Below, piece after piece: positions 51,700 to 62,935 of a stretch of DNA of 64,000 nt. The number at the start of each line of letters is the position of its first letter. Position 1 is the first letter of the stretch. The notes under the pieces are model-generated. The model had not been told where the DNA came from and searched no databases. It worked only from the letters and a program-made list of their open reading frames with translations. The translations under genes and the position numbers were made by a program. This DNA is from Chara braunii (lineage: Eukaryota; Streptophyta; Charophyceae; Charales; Characeae): positions 1,338,221-1,402,220 of the forward strand of contig BFEA01000031.1 in the NCBI GenBank assembly GCA_003427395.1. The letters are read 5' to 3'.

Positions 51700-53340
51700 C
51701 AGAGTCGCTTTTATTCACCTTTTCCATGCACGCGAATAATAGCACAACAAAACTGGCAACATGCGCCTGCTCGAAATTCAGAGATATGGAAAACTAGGTA
51801 CCTGTTCACGTTTTTTTTAATGGCTATAGCGACTCAGCGCCCGAAAACAACTCTCTGTTCTCATACCCCAGATCACCCAGGAATACCACACACAACCTAT
51901 TGTACACACACACGCAGTACTCTCCGGGCATCTGCGGGCCACCGTCGCACCAATCGCGGTAACAGCGCTTCCGCATAGCTTATGCAGGGATGAATGAATG
52001 GCAAGGCGCAACATATTGATTTTACTACTATAGGGTACTGGCCTTTCCATCCGCCCTGAGAGTCCACAGTCCCATACGGTACTGACTTGACCGAACCATG
52101 GACTGACTGGGACTGTACTGTTGAGTGAATGGGGATGTGCCGCTGGCTCAGAGCAGTCATACCGCTAACCTACTGGATGGACTTACGGATCGACCCCTAC
52201 TTCTACATGGATCTACGACTTGCGGATAGACAGAGGGACTGACAGATGAACATACAAACAGACAACGACAAACAGGCGGGCACAGAGACATAGGCAGTTG
52301 AAAGACAGTGACACAATACCGCCCGGTGGAACACACACATACACATTGGAACAGATACAGGCACGGTGACAAACGCACAAAAAAAAGAGAATCCAATGTA
52401 TAGTGACACAGATACGCAACCGCACACTGTCACACTATGAACAGACACACATACACTGTGTCACGTACACATACAGATACACAGTGACAGACTTGATGTT
52501 GTCTCCTTAATTGTTTTTACTTCGGATTACCAAAGGTCTACCTTGGACCCCGAGCCTGGGATGCACACGCTCTCACGTGGTACTTGCTAAATTGACAAAG
52601 TGCATCAGGGACAGGGTACTGCTGACCGGGCCAGGTTAGACTCCCTCTTGCCACTTGCCTATAGGCTGCCCATTTGAGTGCGCAAAACGTTGCTTCCGGA
52701 TCTTACGGAAGACTATACACTTGACTTTCGGCGTTGTAGCAACCACAAATTATACTGCAGTCGAAACTCCTAAAGCACGGACGCTCGGTGAAAACACACC
52801 CAGACACAGTGAATACACAATGAAATAGACGAAGTCATGGCAACAGCCACGCAGCGTAATGTGCACAATGACAGGCACAACAAACACACAGTGTACAATC
52901 ACATGCCATGTGCAAAGTCCGCAATGAAAACGCATGCCACGCACAATACTCTACCTACAACTATAACGACTATAGTTGCCGCCATGCTGTTACTATGGAT
53001 GAGCTCCTCTCGGCCCACTGAGTCCTCCAGGCTCACTGCAGACCTCCTTGCACGACATGCTGAGACAACACTTTCGAATGGTTTCCGCATGAACGAATGA
53101 ATAACTGAGGCACTGCCTCTTAACTTATATTTCTGTAGGTCGTTGATCTGGTCCATTTCCCTGGCCCGAAGTGCACACAGTCCTGAACGGAACTTGCTGG
53201 ACCGGACTGGGACTGACTGAACCTTACCACTGACTAACTGTGGGCTCACTGCTAACCTGGGCACTTGCACTATAGATTAGTCCACCACCTAACTCGCCAC
53301 ATGACACTTGCCCACTTGCCTCTAATGAGCCCCGTCAGGC
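51700..53340. other. No gene recognised; ACAC/CAGACA-rich blocks
   Basis: It holds the first copy of a duplicated block (52,297-52,490). It also holds repeated ACTGACTG phrases (52,080-52,125 and 53,200-53,240) and a short palindrome CTTCCGGATCTTACGGAAG near 52,692-52,710. Confidence 0.4.
52297..52490 (+). repeat. Block duplicated at 54,136-54,335
   Basis: AGTGACACAATACCGCCCGG TGGAACACACACATACACAT and CACTGTGTCACGTACACATA are matched in order by AGTGACACGATACCGCACAG, TGGAACACATACCTACACAT and CACTGTGTCACACACACACA about 1.84 kb away. Confidence 0.65.
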
Positions 53341-53344
53341 GTTT

Positions 53345-54980
53345 TTTTTTTTTTTTTGCAGTATGGCGGCCGCCCTAAGTGAAGGCAGGCGCGACAGGCG
53401 CTCAGGGCCTCGATTTCAGGGTACCCCGCAACTGGTGAAATTCAGACAGTTGCGCTGCGCCAGTTGGTTGAAGGCGCCCAGGCCCAGGCCATAAAATGCA
53501 AATGTATCTGAATGATGACCTGGGCCAGACGCGTGAAAAAGGCCGTGAGCAGGCCAAGGGCAGTTGGGCATATGCAACCATCAGGNCCTGGGCCTGCGTG
53601 TGAGGTCTGGGCCTGTGCCTACCGGGGCCTACCGGAAGCTTCCTGGACTGGANGCAGGCAGGCCACTTCGATATAGGGAAGGGCCTGCCTCCTCATTCGG
53701 CATTCAGGTGNTGGCTGCATNNTGCNCGAACGCTGATGCGCTATTTGCTGGNTGGCTGGCACTCGCGCTCTCACCGGCGAGCAAGAAGTAGCAGGCAGCC
53801 ATAGCCGAGCTGCTCCGCTGTGAGCTGGGTGTAACGCAGGGTGTTCTTTGGGTATGAGTGGCATCTGTGTAGTGAGGCGCGAGGCTGTAAGTGAAGGGAA
53901 ATATGAAGGATAACAAGGGAGAATGAGAATGTAGCATGAGAAACGTACCCGACACCTAACACAAACTACATTGGTTGAGATCTGCTCGTGGTAGAGAAGT
54001 TGTTGGTGTCAGCTAGGTACGATCTACCATACTTAGTCTAGGCACATGGGGCGCATTCACCTGCGCTGTCACACAAGGACTGTGACACGCCGTGGAGCAG
54101 TCATAACACCAACACACAGTCTCACGGGGACGCATACGCAAGTGACACGATACCGCACAGTGGAACACATACCTACACATCGGAACAAATACGGACACAG
54201 TGACAAACACACAGACAGAGAGTCACATGCCCGGTGACCCAGATACACAGCCGCACACGAATGTAGTGAAAACACAATCGCGCTGTGAAAAACAGACACT
54301 CGTACACTGTGTCACACACACACACAGATACATACCCGGGCGCCAACAAGCCTTGTGACCGCCCTAAGTGGAGGCGGGCCAGACCTATGACCGCCCTAAG
54401 TGAAGGCTGGTCAGGACATCTACGAACAGGGCCTTTTTCTTTCAACATTTTCATAAAGTGGGTATCGGACGTTTTGCAGCATTGACGTTGTAGGCCGATG
54501 GGAAAGCAGCATTGCCATCAATGAGGCTGGGCTGACAAAAGGGGAACCAGAAGATGGCCTGCATATGGATAGCGGCCCTGGCCCAAAAGGCGCAACTATG
54601 CAGAGAATGCGAGTGGGCAAGGGTCGTGGCCAATGCGGGCATTGCTGGCACGCTGAGCAAAGGCAAGCTGCAGCGCTGTGCATGGCTGCGCTGCGCTGGG
54701 ATGAGGCAGGCTAGCGCTAAGTTGTAGGGCGCTGCCTACACACACAGGAACTCTAGAGACCATAGTCGGGCCGCATGAGGGTGCAGTGGAAGTGAGGGAC
54801 GAGGATGGTTCTTCGGAGGTGAAGGGCGCTGCGTGAGTCATCAAGGAAGAGTACGGGTGAAAAGAGGACGTACCTGGTAGAGAGGGACTCGACAGTGATA
54901 TTGGCGTCTTCACTTACTGATCGTCATATTGTCTGATTGCTTCCCTGTTATAGCTGTAGTAATGGATTGTGGAGTAAAGG
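53345..54980. other. No gene recognised; repeated CCGCCCTAAGTGAAGGC motif
   Basis: The motif occurs near 53,371, 54,360 and 54,391. A run of T followed by TTTGCAG at 53,341-53,360 looks like a strong plus-strand 3' splice site. No open frame around it has clear coding character. The second copy of the 52,297 block is at 54,136-54,335. Confidence 0.4.
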
Positions 54981-55204
54981 AGGCATCGGGCGCCATTTCG
55001 GAGAAAGAACTACGTTGAGTTATGCTGTTAGGTACTGCCCGATTGGGCTTGGACATTGACTCAAGATTCTGCTGTTTTCATTCTCAAATGGATGTTTACT
55101 CAGTTCCCTTGTGCTGTCTACTCTTTCTTTGACAACTTGGACATTAATGTGATTCTCCGATTTGGATTCTGTGCTTCGTCCGCATTCATATCCCTTGCAT
55201 TTTA

Positions 55205-55262
55205 TATTTATTGTTATTATTATTATTATCATTATTTTATTATTATTATCATTATTTTCATT
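55205..55262 (+). repeat. ATT-rich microsatellite
   Basis: TTATTGTTATTATTATTATT with CATT interruptions. Confidence 0.85.
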
Positions 55263-55579
55263 CACTCTTCTCGTACACAAGAACAACAGCTCACGCAGAC
55301 TGTGGTACACAATAGTACGAAAAGAAGGAGACATACATACAGCAAAGGAGGCAAAGAGAGAAAAAAAGAAGAGACTGTAGGTAAAAGTTGTGGAGTGCAA
55401 GGTTGGGGCATTGGGGTTGACATGTGCCTGAGAACTTGAGTTTTGGCTCACTACTACATTATATTGCTCTGTCTAGCTGAATGTGCAGAGCTATGATACT
55501 CGTTGCTTATATATAACTACTCAAACGACCGTGTGATCTCGCAACCCGGGTTTTTATATCGTTCGTTTTCATAATTTTT

Positions 55580-55586
55580 GATATTA

Positions 55587-55627
<41 letters not shown>

Positions 55628-55662
55628 GTTATTATTATTATTATTATTTATTTTATCAAGTA

Positions 55663-55735
<73 letters not shown>

Positions 55736-55795
55736 TTTATTTATTTTTTTTTATCGGTATTATGGTTATTATTATTATTGGCATCATTATTACTT
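55580..55795 (+). repeat. Long ATT microsatellite
   Basis: Two long (ATT)n runs are separated by TTTATTTTATCAAG. They are followed by a T-rich tract and a further short ATT run. Confidence 0.95.
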
Positions 55796-56539
55796 ATATC
55801 GTCAGGACCACGTACTAGAATAAGGAAAATCAGAATCGGACAGAGGGGTGCGAGGCAATAGAGAGAATTTCGGGCGCCAGCAAGTATGACGACTCTTACA
55901 TCCTTCGTCCTCCTTCGCTTTCCTATGCCTAAACCGTACATCAGCACATAACCGCTTCCAATCAACATAAGTGAAAATTGTATGTTCCAATGGCTTGCTG
56001 AGATCACGGTGCATGTACAAAGGATTCTCATTCCATATTTTGATCAATGTAACAGGGCGATTACGGGAGCTCTGCCGGAGTTCAGGAGGAACTCTGGAGG
56101 CAGGGAACGACGAGGTACGTTACTTCGACCCAGATGCTGTCTCATACAGGCAATCATCGTGACAATGATCACAAGGCTTAGGGATTTGAAATCAATAACT
56201 CTTCAGGTCTTGGATAAGAGAAAAGTTTGGCTGAGTGTGAAACTGATTGTTTCTGGATACAGCAATCTTGCTGTGGACGCTGATTGGAGGAAAGGATACA
56301 AACTATCATACCTCTCGTGATCATCTTCTCTATATCCCATCCAAATAGACGATGGGTACCTTGATTTGAGTTGTTATAATCAACTGTCATACATCACGTC
56401 GATCATCTTGCTCATTATACATTTGATCCAGCAATAAGTCTCCAAACTAACAACGATTCTAGGCTCAGATATCATCGAAAAGCGATGACTTGAGCCGCAG
56501 ATAAGACTTGTATGCGGTAAGAATAGTAGGGAAATTCTG

Positions 56540-57375
56540 CCTTAACTCCAAGTGAGCCTTACGCTTGGTCAGTGGTAAGTGCAAGGATCCTTGGATACCT
56601 TCCTTATTGAGGGCTAGCCACTGTTAAGAGTAACAGGGAAATCATGTCTTATCAGTAAATAGTCTGATATAAGAGTTGTGAGGTTTCAAGAACACCTGCC
56701 TATTCACTGATTAAAACCTAACATTCTTTTCAGTGGTAAGAGTAGTAAGGATCCTTGAACACCTGCCTTATTGAGGGTTATCCACTGTTAAGAGTAGCAG
56801 GGGAATCTTGTCTTATCAGCGACTAGTCTTACATAAGAGTTGTGAGGTTTCAAGGACACCTGCCCTATCACTGATCAAACCTAACATTCTTTTTAATAGT
56901 AAGAGTAAGCAAGGATCCTTGGGCACCTGTCTTATTGAGGGCTAGCCACTGATAAGAGTAGCAGGGGAATCTTGTCTTATCAGCGACTAATCTGACATAA
57001 GAGTTGTGAGGTTTCAAGGACACTTGCCTTATCAGTGATCAAACCTAACATTCATTAAGGGGTAAGAATAGTAAGGATCCTTGGACACCCGTCTTATTGA
57101 GGGCTAGCCAGTGATAAGAGTTGCAGGGGAATCCTGTCTTATCAGTGACTAGTCTGATATAAGAGTAGCGAGGTTTCAAGGACACCTGCCTTATCAATAA
57201 ACATCCTAGCGCTTAGTCAGTGATAAAAATAACAAGGATCCTTGGACACCCGCCTTATTGAGGGTTAGTCAGTGATAAGAGTAGCAGGGGAATCCTGTCT
57301 TATCAGTGACTAATCTGATATAAGAAGTAGTGAGGTTTCAAGGACACCTGCCTTATCAGTGGATAGCCATAGGAT
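56540..57375 (+). repeat. Five tandem units of about 163 bp, each with a hairpin
   Basis: AAGGATCCTTG starts units near 56,583, 56,747, 56,911, 57,073 and 57,234, giving periods of 161-164 bp. Each unit holds CTGATAAGAGTAGCAGGGGA-AT(C/T)(C/T)TG-TCTTATCAG or a close variant, which folds as a 9 bp stem (CTGATAAGA/TCTTATCAG) plus CAGG/CCTG, and a GAGGTTTCAAGGACACCTGC block. It lies upstream of the E5 PBS, probably in its LTR. Confidence 0.75.
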
Positions 57376-58262
57376 AAGCCTACCGCTAAATGTTCTTAGC
57401 ACACAGGGGCCAAGACCCACTGAGTTGCCTTTGTCAAACAAAGCTCCAATAAAAGATGGAGATGTCCGGAATGATCTGCCATACCGCCGCTAACTTTCTC
57501 CGCAATCTGCATTTGTTCAGTCATAACTAAGTGCCTCTGATTCTACTAAGAAAGGCTAAGTGAGATCTTGCTTCGGAAAGAGACCATCCATTTGTTTGAT
57601 TCCTTCCATAAGAAACCTTTCCACAGGTTGGATTGGTGATATGTTCATGAGTGTTGTGGGAAGGAAGGGAATTCAGACGAGATAATCACAAGGGGAATAG
57701 TAAGGTGAAATGTGGAGAGTTAGTACGACAATAAAAGGGGAAGTGAACTATTGTTCACTACCTGAAGCGGAATGGGCAACAACCCAAAACAATTAGTTAA
57801 GGATAGAAGCCAGACAAAAGATACAGAGTCTAGAAGGAACTTTGTAGATCTCAGTTAGGAAGAGAGATGTTAAGATTCTCTTGGACTGTGTTGTGTCTAC
57901 AGGTTCCGATACTTCGGAGAACTTACGGGGAATCCGTAAGGGCAGCAATTCTGTTATCTCTGGATAACAGGTCGGTAGAACTCCGACTCACCTTCCACCC
58001 TTGGCTTGACACCCACACCTGGGTCAGTAGCTCAGCAGGGATACGCCCATCGAAGGGATGGTGACAGCTCCCGCAGGTGGAGGTATGTTGTACCTCGCGG
58101 GATCCCTAACCTGTCGTAGGGAGTCGCGAGAGGTATAACACGCGCGCACGGTCGAAGTTGGTATTTCATAAAGTGACAAAAAGAAAACTCCTGTGTGACA
58201 CGACCGTGAGGTCCGACACAAAACTACTTTGCGTCTAGGTTGTGGGACCGCCGCGCGTGACA
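56540..58262 (+). mobile_element. Putative 5' LTR of element E5 (left end not determined)
   Basis: The right edge is given by ...GCGCGTGACA at 58,262, two bases before the PBS. The left end is unknown, and the 163 bp repeats are included only as likely. No second copy is in the window. Confidence 0.4.
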
Positions 58263-58264
58263 GG

Positions 58265-58284
58265 TGGTGCCGTTGCCGGGGATC
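58265..58284 (+). other. Primer-binding site of element E5 (tRNA-Asp)
   Basis: TGGTGCCGTTGCCGGGGATC differs at one base from the complement of plant-type tRNA-Asp 3' end. It sits 2 nt after an LTR-like ...GTGACA end. Confidence 0.75.
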
Positions 58285-58482
58285 TCGCTTCTAGCCGAGG
58301 TCCTTAGTGAACGAACTCGGGTAAAGCAAAATCTAGGCAGAACGACAATTATTGAAGATTCGGTAATTAACTAAGACTCTAATAGCTGGTGACGAGTAGT
58401 TACTCCAAGTAAATCGGTGAGTAAAATAGGGACTAAATACACATAAATACGATTGCCCTACTTATACTAGGAGTTAGTGAAT

Positions 58483-58902
58483 ATGGCACCTAAGGGGCGT
58501 GGGACAGGAACTGGTAGAGGAAGAGGCGGCAAACAGGGGAAGGTGCCTGAGAGGCCTATGGACTTGACTAAAGATAGGGAAGAGTGGAAGGAAGATGATG
58601 AAGGACTAGAAGAAAAGGACGAAGGGTTAAGGGCGAGACGATATCGGGAGGGGAGGCGCATGCATACCCCAAACCCTGATGAGATGGCTTACTATTCGTA
58701 TAGGTACGCAAGGCGTTACGGAGAATCTCCGCCACGCTTCGAGCTGCCTGATCGCTCGCATCATAGCCCTTACCCACCGTCTCAAGAGAGGCAGCTGGCC
58801 GTCCTTCCCACGCCTCACCAACAAGGACCCCGCGGGTGGGTTAATAACATACTTGCTGTACAAAAAAATTATATAAAGGTTCAAAAGGATCAAAGGAGAT
58901 AA
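58483..58902 (+). CDS. E5 array ORF, RG-rich N-terminus
   Basis: The ATG is at 58,483 (MAPKGRGTGTGRGRGGKQGK), since the GTG six bases earlier is less likely. The product is about 139 aa. A Gly/Arg-rich start typical of RNA-binding tails is followed by a charged region (DREEWKEDDEGLEEKDEGLR) and a Tyr/Pro/His-rich part (AYYSYRYARRYGESPP). Its TAA overlaps the next ATG as TAATG, an arrangement known for termination-reinitiation. It is the first ORF after the E5 PBS. I do not recognise the family. Confidence 0.5.
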   Translation: MAPKGRGTGTGRGRGGKQGKVPERPMDLTKDREEWKEDDEGLEEKDEGLRARRYREGRRMHTPNPDEMAYYSYRYARRYGESPPRFELPDRSHHSPYPPSQERQLAVLPTPHQQGPRGWVNNILAVQKNYIKVQKDQRR

Positions 58903-59093
58903 TGGGGAATCGGTCAGATCTTAGGATTATAAGTCTACTAGCTAAAATAAAAGAGATGTGGGCTGGATTGTGTTGTGTGGTAGGTGGAGTATACCAAAGA
59001 AAAGAAGATGGTTTCTGCCCATTATCAAGTCACGATCAGAGAGCCCGTGCAAATGAGGCGTGGCCTGATGATGAATCTGCCAAGTCGTCATGA
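58902..59093 (+). CDS. Small ORF with MGNR start, uncertain
   Basis: The ATG at 58,902 shares its base with the TAA of the upstream ORF. The product is about 63 aa (MGNRSDLRIISLLAKIKEMW...), and its second half overlaps the start of the family B ORF in another frame. A parallel MGNR-starting ORF precedes the second family B copy at 59,728. The repeated arrangement suggests a uORF or a first exon. GTGTGGTAG|GTGGAG and GTAACAG|GAATACC stand at equivalent places as possible acceptors. Confidence 0.3.
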   Translation: MGNRSDLRIISLLAKIKEMWAGLCCVVGGVYQRKEDGFCPLSSHDQRARANEAWPDDESAKSS

Positions 59094-59713
59094 GGAGAAC
59101 GAAAAGACGGGGTATTGGGGGATTACTATAGAGGAACAAACTTTCATTTGGATCGAGTCTGGATGGGTTAGAGGCAAAAAATCGCGCAGTAGAAAGGGTT
59201 ACCGTATATCTTTCTGTGGAGAAATTGCAAACTATCATAATAAATATAGTCTTAGGAACTGATCGATCTCTTTCCAGACTATTGCGGATAGCTGAATCCG
59301 CGCTCAAGTCTAGGGGAAGAGATGCAAGTTTGAATGGGTTTGAAGCAATGATAGGAACTGTGAGGGTAAGAAAGGCTAGCGAATTTCTTCCGCCAGCAGC
59401 ATATATAAGAGGAACCCTTCCTATGTTCATCGTAGATGCAACCTTCGGAGGGAGGACCAAAGTAGAAAGGGCTGTGGAAGCCGCTATGGCAGTACCTGAG
59501 AGGGAATGTCACGCATCTACCCCTCTCCTGATATACTACGTGTACTTAGAAATAGGGCATTTAATTGCAGAAAGGGATCCGCAAAGCATACTATCTCGGG
59601 TTGACTTATATGCACGTCAACACGATTGGGGAAATAGGCATGTTTACTGGGAGGAACTGAAGCAGGAGATCATAGATCAAATAAGAAGAAATGCTCAAGG
59701 AAGGCTGAGATAG
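59008..59713 (+). pseudogene. Array family B, first copy in E5, one frameshift
   Basis: It starts at ATG 59,008 (MVSAHYQVTIREP). Family B blocks are EEQTFIWIESGWVRG, then after a one-base shift at the A run 59,176-59,181, AVERVTVYLSVEKLQTIII, LLRIAESALKSRGRD, ASEFLPPAAYIRGTLPMFIV and LLIYYVYLEIGHLIAE. Length and block order agree with family B in E4. The shift may be a sequencing or homopolymer error. The copy is otherwise open to the TAG at 59,711-59,713. Function is unknown. Confidence 0.5.
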
Positions 59714-59727
59714 AAAATTATTGAGAG

Positions 59728-59813
59728 ATGGGAAATCGAGTGGTTACTAAGAAAAGAAAGGTTCTTTCTTTGACTGTTGTAACAGGAATACCAGGATGGC
59801 TCCTTTAATGTGG
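59728..59813 (+). CDS. Short MGNR ORF before the second family B copy
   Basis: The 27-codon frame (MGNRVVTKKRKVLSLTVV...) starts about 14 nt after the previous stop. Its TAA (59,811-59,813) falls inside the next ORF's first codons. It is equivalent in place and start to the ORF at 58,902. It may be a uORF or exon, and its coding status is uncertain. Confidence 0.25.
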
Positions 59814-60574
59814 TTTGCTGATCGGAGTTTTCTGATCAACCTGCCCGAGCCAAAGGAAGGAGGAGTTAAGATGACGCTGCCGAAGAGAACGATAGATCTG
59901 GATGAAGAAATGGACTCATGGTGTGGGATACCAATAGGACCAGAAGCCTTCCTTTGGATAGAAACCGGGTGGACCGCGAGGGAAAGACAGGCAATAGTAA
60001 AGGTGACGCTTTATTTACCGGTCCTTCTCTGGAGGGCACACGCGATCGATCTTGCGATAGGAGAAAGCTGCCCCGTCTCTAGATACGTGTTGATAGCTGG
60101 AATGGTCCTTGAAGCATTTTCAAGAATAATGTATTGGGGAGAAGAAGGAGAAGTTATAAAATCAATCGAAGCAAAGTGAGCTGCTGAATTCGTATATCCA
60201 ACAAGGTATATTAAAACCACGCTTCCGAGCTTCATAATTGATGAAGCATTTTGGGGGATTGAGAATGTAGAACGGGCAGTACTCGCAGCCCGATCTGTTC
60301 CAGAGATGGGTTTCGAATTGAGGCTTCGGAAGTTGTTTACCGTCTATACTTAGAGATGGGACCGAAACTAAATAATAGGGATTTTTATAACATACTATGC
60401 GTGATAAACACGTATCTACGCATCTACCGTTTGGAAGATCTCTCGACCTACTGGCGCAATCTTTGCAGGGAGGCATGTATAGAAGAATTTATAGATGAGA
60501 TCTCTTCTTTATTTGGTATGGTTAGAAGCTTTTGGCATGGGGACTGGGTGCCCCTAGAAGAGATACTCGGATGA
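59796..60574 (+). pseudogene. Array family B, second copy in E5, one stop and one frameshift
   Basis: The ATG is at 59,796 (MAPLMWFADRSF). It reads PIGPEAFLWIETGWTARERQ, KVTLYLPVLLW and, after TGA 60,177-60,179 (EAK*AAEF against VRKASEF in the first copy), YIKTTLPSFIIDEAFWGIEN. A frame change near 60,310-60,350 leads to YLEMGPKLNN and then LEDLSTYWRNLC, ending at 60,574. It is homologous to the first copy along its length, so this is a tandem duplicate. It is probably inactive. Confidence 0.5.
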
Positions 60575-60712
60575 GAGAAAAGAGGTATGAAAGGTCATAT
60601 AGCGTAAAAAGTTACGTCAAGATAGTGACAAAGAGGGTGGATCAATGGTCGTTTTGTGTGTCTTAACAGGGTCTACGGTTTAGCAGGAACCAAAAAAGAA
60701 AAAGGGAAAGAG

Positions 60713-62935
60713 ATGGGTAAAGTCAGCGCCAATGGAGATCCGCCAATCACCGCGGCGGAAATCGCCAAGTTGCTGGAGAAGAGGACGATAAAAAGATCTA
60801 ACCTACCAAGGATAGACATCTTCCCATTCAAAGGGGATAGGGTGACGCATTGGTTGGAACTACTCAAGTAGATATTCAACCAACTGACCCCAGCCGAGAA
60901 GTTTGCCCAATTGTTCGAATATGTATGGTGGGAATGCACCTCTGACGTGGAAGAGGTAGTAAAAAAGTCCAACAATTATTGGGCTGAGTTTAAGAGGGGC
61001 ATCCAGTAGACATTTAAGCTAGGAGATGGCCTGCTCACAATTGACCATCTCTATAACATGAACAGAGATGACTTCACCACGATCAGGGCATTCGACAATA
61101 CATTCGAAAAGACAGCCGAGAGGGTCCCGGGGCTGTCTGAAGAAATGCAGTGCGTCATTTTCCTAGGGAAATTCTCTGGGTACGAGGCAATGTAACTAAC
61201 TCGAGGAGGAGCCGCTGGGAGAAAGAAAACCTGGGATACCATCAAAAGAAATATCACGGCAGGAGACATGGACCAAGTGTTCCATCACCAAATCAAGGTC
61301 GAACGAAAGAAGAGAAAGGCAGTAGGGACGCTTCAAGGAATGGATAGTATACTTGGAGGAATGTTGAGCAATATGGCAAATGAGATAAAAGAGCTTAGGG
61401 AAAGAGTGACCCCGTCGAAAGTGTTAACAGTGACACAACCATCAGGAAAGAGGAGGAAGGAAGAGGGAGAAGGAGAGAAAGAAGTTGAAGAAGGGGAACC
61501 CGAAGGAACGGGCAAACTGACCAAGAATCATAGGAAAGCTAAAAATATCGCTATCAGAGGACAAGGCTCAGGAAAATGACAAGTTACTCAACAGGCGATA
61601 GTCCAGAATGGACATGAGCCATTAACAAGCACGGCGCAATATGGTCAATGGCCCGTGGGTCCGCCTATGGGAGCATGGCCTGGGTACTTCCCGATAGGGT
61701 CATGGCCTACGCAGGGTCCATATCCCATGTTACCCCAGAATCAGAATTTGGGAGGAGACCAAAACATGGGACAACTTCAACTAACAGGGCAAAACCAACC
61801 AGGATCGAGTCGCCAGGGTGGCCAAAACCAGAACAAGTCCCAAGGGCAAGGACAAGGACAAGGACGTGGAAGAGGTAGGAATGCTGGTAGGAATCAGGGA
61901 CCAGGGGAACGAGGAGCAGGAAATAGAGGAAGTGGGTANCAAGGTGGAAACTGGGGACAGTTCCAAGGGGGTGCGAATCCGGTAGGGCAAGAATACCNGC
62001 AGGGGTATGNTCGTGGTTACGACCAAGGCTATGGAAGGGGGTTTGGTAGAGGAAATGGGTCATGGAACGGACAGGGTTTTGGCAGAGGATGGATAGACTA
62101 CAGCGAATGCGTTTGTACCCACTGTGGAATCAAAGGGCACATAGTAAAGCGATGCCACGTCAGGAAACTTGACGAGCGCGATGGACTTATAACATCCAAC
62201 ATAGATGGCAAGGTGTTTGACAGAACAGGAAAGCTGATCGATCCTGAGATTCCGGGAGGCACTAGAGAAGAGGCCCTTCGCATAGCCGCGCTAGGTTCCA
62301 ACGCGCCGGGGATGTTCAGAATGTGGCAAGAAAAGGAAGGACCAGTCGTACGGGTGGAAGATGTAACTGAACTAGAAGAAAAACTGAGCCGAATGGGGAT
62401 CGAAGGAAGCAAGGAAGACGTACCCCTTGTGGAAGAAGAAGCAGAAGAGGATGACGTTAGGATTACCATCAGGGACACATTTGATAAGATGGAGGATCTG
62501 GTGAATAAAATGCAAAGGCTGCATTTGAGACTTCAAGGGATATGTGAAGAAGCGGGGAAAGAAGGGGTTGGGTGCCCGAAAGTATTTACCATGGGACGTG
62601 GAGGATCAGAAGATGGGCCAAATGAGCCCAACCCAAGAATGTTGAGGGCCAACATGGCCGCAAAGAACAGTGGGGGTCAAAGAAGCGTAAGAGGAACGAT
62701 TCCGTTCGGTACAAGAAGACCCGCAGGAGAAAATCCTCAAAAGGAACAAGCCCAGGCTTCCCAGCCAGCAGAAGAAGAACCACCTATCACNGTAGAGGGT
62801 GATGAGGATGAGGATGAGAAGATTAGGGAGGAAGAAGAAAGGCAGGCGGAGATAAGGGCTAAGAGAAGGAAAGGCGAAGCTAAGGAAGGGAGATCAAAAG
62901 GGGATACGGGACCAAGCAAGAAGAGAAAGTACTAA
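60713..62935 (+). pseudogene. gag: E5 gag
   Basis: The ATG is at 60,713 (MGKVSANGDPPITAAEIAKL). In-frame stops are TAG 60,869-60,871, TAG 61,007-61,009, TAA 61,193-61,195, TGA 61,577-61,579 and TAA 62,933-62,935, with no frameshift. The gag domain includes YWAEFKRGIQ*TFKLGDG, AERVPGLSEEMQCVIFLGKF and TWDTIKRNI. A Gly/Gln/Arg-rich RGG-like region (61,840-62,095) precedes a CCHC knuckle CTHCGIKGHIVKRC. A conserved GGTREEALRIAALG...MFRMWQ block and an acidic/basic C-terminus follow. Gag builds the particle and binds RNA. The same family is present in E2. Confidence 0.8.

Noticed and set aside
58891-58904. Shine-Dalgarno-like AAAGGAG before the TAATG junction, hinting at a bacterial operon
   Set aside because: Elements, tRNA-Asp primers and repeats are clearly eukaryotic nuclear; the match is likely chance.
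59176-59181. Programmed -1 frameshift at the A6 run in family B of E5
   Set aside because: The codon phasing does not form a proper X XXY YYZ site, and a one-base homopolymer error or mutation is simpler.
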